Below are positions 56,940-64,000 of a stretch of 64,000 bases of DNA, one piece after another (the first letter of the stretch is position 1; every line of letters starts with the position of its first letter). A program made the translations under genes and the position numbers. The notes beneath the pieces are model-generated. The model made no database searches. It saw only the letters and a program-made list of their open reading frames with translations, and was not told where the DNA came from. The stretch is from Camellia lanceoleosa (taxonomy: Eukaryota > Streptophyta > Magnoliopsida > Ericales > Theaceae). The DNA lies in assembly GCA_025200525.1 (NCBI GenBank), contig CM045762.1, positions 83,853,893 to 83,917,892 on the forward strand. The letters are read 5' to 3'.

Positions 56940-57324
56940 TTCGACGAAAAAGATGTTCGCATCGAAGGGCGATCGGACGAAGAACGATATCTGATATTAA
57001 GGCGTATGAACGACGGAGAAGATGTTCACACGATGTGACAATGGAACGAAGACAGTCTTCTCGGCGTAGGGACGATGGAGAAGATCAATGAGATGATGCG
57101 CCGATGCTACGATGGAAGGAATACAGTTTTGTGGGAGTTGAGGCGATGTGGAATTTGGGTTTCGATTTGTGGACTGTAAAGGTACTGTGCGTGATTTCCT
57201 GCGCAAGAATAGAGAGGGTAAGAGAGACGGTTATGAGATTCAAAGAGAGAGAGGAAGGCGCGTGTTTTGTTCAGGGATGTTTTGGTCTTTCTGTATGAAA
57301 TGGACCTAATGGAATATTATAAAA
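56940..57324 (-). promoter_or_regulatory. Promoter region of the minus-strand MULE gene
   Basis: This is the stretch between the right terminal repeat and the ATG at 56939. It contains purine-rich GGAGAAGAT words repeated near 57013 and 57070 and lacks the exact 14-mer except for a half-site near 57020. No clear TATA box is seen. Confidence 0.4.
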
Positions 57325-57381
57325 CACTATGGGTTTTATGGAACAACACTCTTAAATAATGGATTTACTAAAAAAGCTCCC
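57325..57381 (-). repeat. MULE right terminal inverted repeat
   Basis: On minus it reads GGGAGCTTTTTTAGTAAATCC and continues with GTTGTTCCATAAAACCC, pairing with 46794-46850. Identity is moderate and interrupted by small indels. Confidence 0.6.
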
Positions 57382-58555
57382 TAATTTCTATCATTTTAAC
57401 TTTATTAAAAAAAAAAAAAGATCAGTATAACTATATCAAAATTATGTATATTTTTTTCAAAAATTAAAGAAACACATATAACAATGATTTCATACTTAAC
57501 AAATCATATACATAGTCAAATTTAATTCATGCTTATCGTAGGAATATTTATAGGCAGCAAATTAGCGGATTCAATCTGTACCTGAATATTTCGAATACAA
57601 ATAATGATCTTGATGAGCGAATCACGTGCCTTCAAATTATCGGTTGAAATTCTAACAGTGGAGTGATACTACAATGCGAACAATACCCACACAACTCACT
57701 ATACAAAGAATTGTGTTTAGTTCTTCAATGGTGGAGACTGAAAATCACTTAAGAATTTTACCCGCACAATATTACGTTTTGCTTTTCCAATTTCCACTAT
57801 AATGATCAGTATATAGAGATACATAGAGAGATAGTAACCACCCATCCTTATCTGAGATAAGATGGGATGTTAAGCTTTAAATTCAAATTGAAATTCAAAT
57901 GGGTCTACATGGGTCATGGATTATGTTATCATAGACGTCCAAACCCGAATTTGAAACCTGACCCGTTTTTCAACATTTATAATCATATCAAGTTACAACT
58001 TACAAGTGGTGCAAATAAATAAAATACAAATTTTCAAAATTAAAATTAATAATTTATCTATGACGTATTGATCAAATATAATAATGTACAAGATGTAAAT
58101 CATGCCTTATATATGGAGAGAGATTTTGTTCATGCTCATTATGAGATTGCGTAGTATATAGTTTAATTAATTTCAAAAAAATAAAAAATAATTAATAATT
58201 TATCTATGACATATTGATCACATATAATAATGTATAACATGTAAATCATGCCTTATGTATAGAGAGAGATTTTGTTCATGCTCATTATGAGATTGCATGG
58301 TATATAGTTTAATTAATTTCAAAAAATAAATTTTTTATTCGTATCTTTACGTAAGAAAATGCATCATACTATTGCTAGTGTGTAGTGTGTGGCAAGCTTA
58401 AAGTGAAGTGAGAATGTCATTACACTTAAAAAAATCATAGAAAATATTTAGAATTATAATAATTTATGACAAGTAAATAAGAAAAATGAGTAGGTCTTAA
58501 TGGTAGGTGACTTATAAGCTTAGACATGTTCTTAACGCGCCGAACTTGGGGGTGA
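57382..58555. other. AT-rich intergenic DNA
   Basis: No gene, RNA or mobile element is recognised apart from the tandem duplication at 58045-58330. A tract of A follows the MULE at 57408-57419. Confidence 0.4.
58045..58330. repeat. Tandem duplication, unit 146 bp, two copies
   Basis: ATTAATAATTTATCTATGAC starts both copies (58045 and 58191), and each runs through GAGAGAGATTTTGTTCATGCTCATTATGAGATTGC to TTTAATTAATTTCAAAAAA. The copies differ at only a few positions, so the duplication is young relative to the nearby elements. Confidence 0.9.
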
Positions 58556-59470
58556 TTGTTGTGATTTATGCACAACGGTCACTAATTTTATCATCTGTTT
58601 TGTGACAAGTCTTGTTGTAAAATATGACTAGTAAACGGTTTTTAACTTGCTTTTGTGTTTCTTGTGAATGGTTCTTGATTTTATCATTAGTGGTCGACGA
58701 ACAATCGATAGGAAGTAATGGCTGGCGAAACTCATAATCTTTCTTATTGAATAACCAAACCATTACAATCAAGATATATTGAATACAATAGCATAACAAA
58801 GTAGCGAATATCAATTCTCACCTCATGACATAGTCAAAGATCACAAAGGGTACAAAGTAAGGTCATTGTAAAATGGCCTTTAGGACTCACATGATGAGGA
58901 AACAGGGATCCATTCTCTCACCTCACTAATTGGTCAGTAAGCATATGTAGTATCAATGTATGCTATAGTGGAGTAACTCTTCCAAAGAGAGATGTTAGAC
59001 TCTATACACTGTACAGATCTTAGTCTAATCACTTTTAAGCACACAGGTCGCTTCAAGTGCCTAACCCGAATTCTCTTTACGAAGTGTCAAATGAGATCTT
59101 GCATCTGGCTATACATAACAAGCACACTATGGGCTATGCGGGTACTACTTTCCATGGTTGATCCTTAATAGGACCTCATCTTGGCTCCAACCAAGGCGAC
59201 ATAAATAGTGAATGACTTTGAGCTCCTTTTAACTCCAATCTATAAACCACTGGTCTCATTTTTGCTTGTTGTCAAGCGCCAAGGGTGATTGCTCGTGTAA
59301 GTAAGCTAATAATATCTACTCTATTTATTTTGTGTTCTAACTCACAAACCATATCAATAAGCAGTAAACATACATATAAAAACAAATACGAATACTGATG
59401 GTATAAATATCCTATAAAGTCAAATGCATAAATCAATTGTTCAACTGAAACTACATAAATCACCACCTAC
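58556..59470 (-). other. Presumed 3' non-coding end or LTR of the copia element
   Basis: The copia frame ends near 59470 on minus. The sequence to its left has the look of an LTR or 3' end (GTTGTGATTTATGCACAAC near 58556, then long non-coding text), but no second copy exists in the window to define it, and neither a polypurine tract nor a target duplication could be fixed. Confidence 0.35.
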
Positions 59471-60242
59471 GAAGAACTAAAGCCCCAACACGACTAATAT
59501 AAATATCTCTAGCAATATCCTTAGTTAAAGGGTCCGCAACCATGCGACTTGTAGGAATATGCTACAAAATTGCCTCCTTTTATGCCATAACGTCTTTGAT
59601 GAAGTTCAACCTCACATCAATATGTTTGGTTCTACTGTGGTACTTAGGATCTTTAGCATAAGCAAATGCAGCCATGTTGTCACAATGAGTAGTCACTGGG
59701 TCTAAAGTATGTGTAACAACATCTAAATCCTATAAGAACCATTTCAACCAAACGACCTCTTAACTAGTAGAAGAACAAGCCACAAACTCTACTTCCATCG
59801 TCGATATGACAATGCATGATTGCTTCTTACTGCTCCAAGATATAACACTATTGTTGAGCAAAAAAGCATATCCTGAAGTAGACTTGTGCTCGTCCAACTC
59901 TCCACCACAGTCAGCATCACAATAGCCAACCAAATGTAGACTAGAACTTTGGTAGCACAACGCGTAATTTGCAGTCCCCTTAAGGTATCGCAATATTCTC
60001 TTGACTGTTTTCCAATGAACTGGTCTTGGATTGGATTGATAACAACTCATTAATCCGACTGCAAAATAGATGTCTAGTCGTGTACACATCATAGCATAAA
60101 TCAAACTTCCAAAAACATTAGAATAACGTACACGGGCCATCTCTCTTTTCTCTTTTGGAGTCATTGGACCCATATCAAGGTTTAGGCTCTCGCCTTTCAT
60201 AACAGGAATGACAATAGGTTGCAACTTTGCATCTGGAATCAC
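59471..60242 (-). pseudogene. Copia RNase H
   Basis: The text GSLIYAMMCTRLDIYFAVG, KTVKRILRYLKGTANYALCY, LVGYCDADCGGELDEHKSTS and SWSSKKQSCIVISTMEVEF is the standard copia end of pol, including the Asp of GYCDAD and the Glu of MEVEF. It runs to a stop at 59760, and remains continue to about 59471 (KDIARDIYISRVG) in decayed form. Confidence 0.9.
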
Positions 60243-60960
60243 TCTAGGATATTCTTAATATAAGTCTCTTGAGACAAACCGAGAAGTCTCCTAGAGCGAT
60301 CCCTAAGAATCTTAACTCCGTGCACGTAGCTTGCTTTACCCATGTCCTTTATCTTAAAAGGAGAAGACAACCACTCTTTAGAGACGACAATCATTTCCAT
60401 GTTGTTCCCAGCCAATAGTATGTCATCCACATATAATGACAATATGAGAAAAGTATCCTCGTAACGCTTAACATACACACAGTGATCTTTATCGATCATT
60501 GTAAACCCTTTGGAAATAATGGCTCGATGAAATCTCAAATTCCACTATTTGGATGATTGCTTTAGGCCATAAATAGATCGCTGAAACTTGCAAACTTTGT
60601 GCTCCTGACCCACTACCACAAAGCCCTCTCGTTGATCTATATAGATATTTTCATCCAATTCTCCATTGATAAATACAGTCTTAACATACTTCTGATACAG
60701 CTCCAAGTCCAACTAAACTACTATGGCCAAAATAAGGCGAATAGAGGCAAGCCTCACAATAGATGAGAAGGATTCCTCATAGTCCACACCTTCTAATTGG
60801 GTGTAACCCTTCGTCACTAGGCGAGCCTTATACCTCTCTATGGAACCATCTGTCTTCCGCTTGATTTTAAGAACCCATTTGTTCCCAATAGCCTTGCTCA
60901 TTGGCGGCAAATCAACCAAGTCCCAGACATGATTTTTCTTCATAGACTCCATCTATTCAT
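60239..60960 (-). pseudogene. Copia reverse transcriptase
   Basis: Fragments in order: ME-S-MKKNHVWDLVDLP, NKWVLKIKRKTDGSIERYKA, RLVTKGYTQLEGVDYEESFS, then a broken middle (60540-60710), then DHCVYVKRYEDTFLILSLYV with YVDD intact in LSLYVDDILLAGNN, and SSPFKIKDMGKASY. Stops lie at about 60540 and 60713. The element cannot encode a full polymerase. Confidence 0.9.
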
Positions 60961-62530
60961 TCATTACAACGTTCTATTCTTTACTAGCAGGAGATGAGAG
61001 GGCCTCCTTAAGATTCTTAGGCTCCATCTCATCATTCAATGCAATCATGAATGCTTCACCTTCAATCTCAAAATGACGATGGGTAATGGCTCTACATCTG
61101 CTTCTACGCAGTTGAGGATCTTGAGAATCATCTTCCATTGGATCCAATCCATGGATAGAAAAATTGCTCCCACTGTCCTTAGGATCTTGAGGAATTTTTT
61201 TTCTCATTCTTTACTAGGATATTAGGTACGCCATCTTGTAGATCCTCTATCTCATAGAGATTCACATATCTAGTTACTTTACATCTGCTAAGGAAATCCT
61301 CCTCTAGGAAATCCACATCTCGTGACTTAATTTTAGTTACACTTCCATTCGGCTGCTCCCCAACAAACACATACCCTTAGAATTCTTATTATAACGAATG
61401 AAGATACACTTTTTTCCTCTAGGGCCCAACTTCCTAAACTTGTGAGAAGCATTGTGTATGTAACCTACTGACCCCCACATATGCAAATTGCCCAAATCAG
61501 GCCATTCTCCAATCCACATCTCATATGGGGTGAAAGGTACTGATTTTGGAGACACACAATTAAGGATGTAGGCCGCAGTAAATAAGGCTTCTCCCCAATA
61601 GGATATATGAAGATTAGCTTGCGCCATCATTGATCTAACCATGTCTAGCAATGTGTAATTCCTTCGCTCCGCTACATCATTTTGTTGCAGAGTGCCAGAA
61701 ATTATTAATTGCCCAATAAACCCTTTTTCTTCAAAAAGCATTTTGAATTGCTCAGATAGATACTCAAGCCCATGATCAGTCCTTAGAGCCTTAATTCTCT
61801 TGTCTAATTGATTCTCAACCTCATGAACATACTGTCTAAAGCAATCTAATGCTTCTGACTAGTGAGAAATCAAATATATATAGTCGTAACACGTACAATC
61901 ATCTATAAATGTGATGAAATAAGGGGCTCCATGCTTTGTGCTCACATTCATTGGTCCACAGATGTCTAAATAAATAAGCTGTAATGGGATAGATGCCCCT
62001 TTTGGCTTTCTCAAATGGTTTTCTTATTGATTTTCCGGCAAGATAGTGCTCATATGTGGGCAAAGTGACTCTAGCGAGTGGGCCTAGAAGGCCTCCTCTA
62101 GCCAATCGAGTCATCCTGTCTTACGCAATGTGGCCTAATCTTGCATGCCATCTTATAGAATCATTATCACGAACAGATGCAATACAAGAAGCAGAGCCAT
62201 TGGCATTATTATCAAAACTAGAATCATCCACATCTAAAATCAATAAATCCTCTGCAAGATAACTAGAACCATAAAGAAATGTACTCAAATAGATCTTGAC
62301 ATTTTTATTCTCAAAATGAAAGCTAAAGCCTAGGCTCATCATGCTAACAACTAAAACTAAGTTTTTCCAAACATCTGGAGCATAAAGAACATATGAAGAT
62401 ACAAGGTGTGCCCATGTTGCATCTCAAGTTTGTACGCGACAATGCCAAGCACCTCTACACTAGACTCATTCCCTATATACACTTTTTTTGCTTCCAGCAG
62501 ACACAAGATGATAATCCACGAACCTTACTC
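60961..62530 (-). pseudogene. Copia GAG pre-integrase and integrase
   Basis: GAG pre-integrase: SIRWHARLGHIA (62121-62342), then MTRLARGGLLGPLARVTLP. Integrase core pieces in shifting frames: LIYLDICGPM (first Asp), ALRTDHGLEYLS (second Asp, with His where Arg is usual) and QQNDVAERRNYTLLDMVRS with the Glu (usual Gly is Asp). Then YWGEALFTAAYILNC and the C-terminal GSVGYIHNASHKFRKLGPRG. A linker with SNFSIHGLDPMEDDSQ leads to RT. Several stops and frame changes break it. Confidence 0.88.
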
Positions 62531-63152
62531 TGCTTTTTGTAATATGGTCCATTGCTCCTGAGTCTACAACCCATAAATGAAGAGAATAAGTGATTAATGC
62601 TTGACTAACTACAAAGCATTCAATGGGAGAACATCAATAATGGAGTACCTTCTTCTGCTTAAGACAATTCCAAGGGAAGTGTCTCTCTTGTTACAGTTAA
62701 TGCACATCACTATAGCCTTTACTTTCTTGCCACCTCTTTTGCCCTTGCACTTAAAAGCTTTAGCGCCATTGGGCTTCAGTGCAGCAGCTCTTGGTTTCAT
62801 AGGAATGTTTGGCTTTTCCAAAAAGGCAACACCAAACTTTTGTTTGAGAGCTTTCCATATATGAAATGCAGTTGGTTTACACACAAACTCACTAATCAAG
62901 TCGTCGTGCATGTTACTTATAATAGTAAAGTGCGCACGTTGATCTTTCTCATGCCAATCTTGGTAAGCGTCAAAATCATGACGATATTGAGTTTTATTCC
63001 CTTTCCCAGGCTCAACCATCATTTGGTCAAGTGTGTGTAAAACCTCTTACTTATTGAGGAGATATTGGATCTTATGGTACCAAATGTCATAGTTATCGTC
63101 ATCCAATTTCTATTCCTTAGTCAAATCTGCCACAACTGTTTTAGCTGCCATG
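62531..63152 (-). pseudogene. Copia gag and protease
   Basis: Gag starts at 63152 with MAAKTVVADLTKE, then a stop, then LDDDNYDIWYHKIQYLLN, the common copia gag lead (UBN2/RVT-type gag polypeptide). From 63022 it reads MMVEPGKGNKTQYRHDFDAY through FVCKPTAFHIWKALKQKFG. The zinc knuckle at about 62680-62710 is split by a one-base frame change: CINCNKR in one frame, HFPWNCLKQK in the next. The protease motif WVVDSGAMDHI is at about 62545-62580. Confidence 0.88.
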
Positions 63153-63818
63153 TCTGAATATAGAGGAAAAAAATGCAAGGGATATTAAATATAGCAACAC
63201 AAAATTATTTTATAGCAAAAGAATCCAAAGTAAATAATAATAACATTACACACATCACAAAATTGAAAATTTGCTATGCTCATAATTATCTCTTGCATCA
63301 CTAGTGACAATTATCAAGATTTAATTTAACTCTATGTGCAAAATTGAATTATCGGTAGAGAATTCACCAATCATCTCTCTCAAAGAGGTCCCACTACTTA
63401 TGGCATGTTAAAAAACATAACAATAATTAATTCCATATTTAGGTATTTCAAAAAGAATAATAAAAACATGCTATAATGTTTAATCATGGAATTAAAATAA
63501 TTAGAATATAGCATTCCATATCTTGAATCTAAACATTCTACTAGTTCTATACAAATAAAGAACTAAACATGATGTTTTAACTTTCAGAATATGCCATAAC
63601 AGTGCTAAATTATTTCTGTAACTTTTCTGAAATTTGAAGTAATTAAAAACCTATACAGAAAATTAGAAATAAATAATGCAAAATCTGAAATAGTATAGCA
63701 CACACACCAAAAAAATAAAACATTATTCCATAGTGTACTGTAAAAAATTCAAGTCCAGAATCCAAGTCATGCTCCCTCAAGAGCGATTTAGTGTACAAAT
63801 ATTGAATTATTCATTTAT
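63153..63818. other. AT-rich leader or flank of the copia element
   Basis: The stretch is AT-rich, without gene. I looked for a tRNA-Met primer site (TGGTATCAGAGC) and for a 5' LTR and found neither, so the 5' end of the copia element is lost or too diverged. Confidence 0.4.
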
Positions 63819-63913
63819 GATTGATAGCACCTAAGAGGTTTTGAACTTGAGACCTACAGAGGAGCAAACTCCTAAGTCCCAAGCCTACACCGCTAGGCCA
63901 ACCTCTGGGTGTT
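63819..63913 (-). mobile_element. SINE head fragment (tRNA-related part)
   Basis: The 95 bases match the head of the SINE at 3503-3747. The B box on minus reads GTTCAAAACC, matching the polymerase III consensus better than the full copy does. The 3' body and A-tail are missing on the left. The right flank GAATACCAACTTAAC equals the flank of the full SINE, so this is a copy of the same insertion. Confidence 0.85.
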
Positions 63914-64000
63914 GAATACCAACTTAACATTACCAAAACAGTGTACACTGAAAAAACATTCAACGCAGCAACATTGCCACCCTTAAACCTTGCCATCTTC
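63914..64000. repeat. Duplicated genomic segment, copy C (runs off window)
   Basis: GAATACCAACTTAACATTACC, then AACAGTGTACACTGAA and CATTCAACGCAGCAAC, match 3748-3840 and 22863-22960. The copy continues beyond the window end, so its length is unknown. Confidence 0.85.

Larger units (their letters stand above)
46794..57381. mobile_element. Mutator-like element with convergent mudrA and DUF1985/Ulp1 genes and motif arrays
   Basis: The left end (GGAAAATTTATTGATAAATCC, at 46794) and the right end read on minus (GGGAGCTTTTTTAGTAAATCC, at 57381) are degenerate long inverted repeats, continuing to CCCAATAAGTCC and TTCCATAAAACCC. Inside are a plus-strand transposase gene (48009-50838) and a minus-strand gene with DUF1985-like and Ulp1 parts (56939-51988), converging on 50839-51987. 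This layout is that of the Ulp1-bearing (KI/Kaonashi) MULEs and of VANDAL MULEs. All non-coding parts carry a near-palindromic TGTGAANNTTCACA motif. No clean 9-bp target duplication is visible (TTTATTTTT left, TAATTTCTA right), so the insertion is not very recent. Confidence 0.8.

Noticed and set aside
46794..57381. Treating the convergent gene pair as two host genes
   Set aside because: Transposase residues, terminal inverted repeats at both sides and the motif arrays ending at those repeats show a single mobile element.
63153..63818. A 5' LTR for the right copia element
   Set aside because: No primer-binding site and no match to 58556-59470 could be seen.

Overview
The window is nuclear DNA of a flowering plant, almost certainly a eudicot. 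It is AT-rich, holds long nested LTR retrotransposons with plant-type clades (chromovirus Tekay-like gypsy, copia, a Tat/Ogre-like non-autonomous element), plant MITEs, a tRNA-derived SINE, a Mutator-like element (MULE), and one ordinary host gene, an intronless wound-induced (DUF3774/WIP-type) protein gene at 45854-46093. I cannot name the species. Nearly everything else is transposable element sequence, mostly broken.

Layout. 1-3502: relic of a gypsy-type transposon protein followed by a ~145-bp tandem array and a strikingly G-poor stretch. 3503-5850: a SINE with 10-bp target duplications and copy A of a duplicated genomic segment carrying two MITEs. 6050-6473: orphan promoter and CT-rich leader of an unknown gene, cut off by a copia fragment (6474-7642). 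7643-22842: a tandem gypsy structure on the minus strand (partial internal - LTR - full internal - LTR - partial internal), in which one LTR carries an inserted solo LTR of another family. 22843-45290: copy B of the duplicated segment, split by a deep nest: a ~0.4-kb Helitron, holding a ~12.7-kb LTR element with 5-bp TSD ATGTC, whose right LTR holds a ~5.1-kb solo LTR (TSD ACAAG), which holds a ~2-kb gypsy solo LTR (TSD GTTTT). The 12.7-kb element has no visible gag-pol; its only gene is a multi-exon plant mobile domain (PMD) gene on the antisense strand. 45854-46093: the WIP gene. 46794-57381: the MULE. 57382-63152: AT-rich DNA and a decayed copia element on the minus strand. 63819-64000: SINE head plus copy C of the duplicated segment, running off the window.

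The most interesting object is the MULE. It has convergent genes: a mudrA-type transposase on plus, and on minus a DUF1985-like/Ulp1-protease gene with a basic N-terminus. All its non-coding parts (5' region, introns of both genes, the space between the genes) are packed with an almost palindromic 14-mer, TGTGAA-TG-TTCACA or TGTGAA-CA-TTCACA; by eye I count about 26 exact copies plus many variants, and none exact in exons. In Arabidopsis VANDAL MULEs, a DUF1985 protein (VANC) recognises short motifs that have accumulated in the non-coding DNA of its own element and removes silencing there. The architecture here suggests an independent anti-silencing or transposase-recognition system with a different motif. 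Both genes now carry lesions, so this copy is probably non-autonomous, but the motif arrays look fresh.

A second theme is that several LTR families here carry their own short palindrome clusters: CGCTCGAGCG in two unrelated LTR families, GGCCGGCC-type words and GTGGTC/GACCAC in the Tat-like LTRs, and GCATATTCTATGC in the large element. All counts and alignments were made by reading; none was run computationally.
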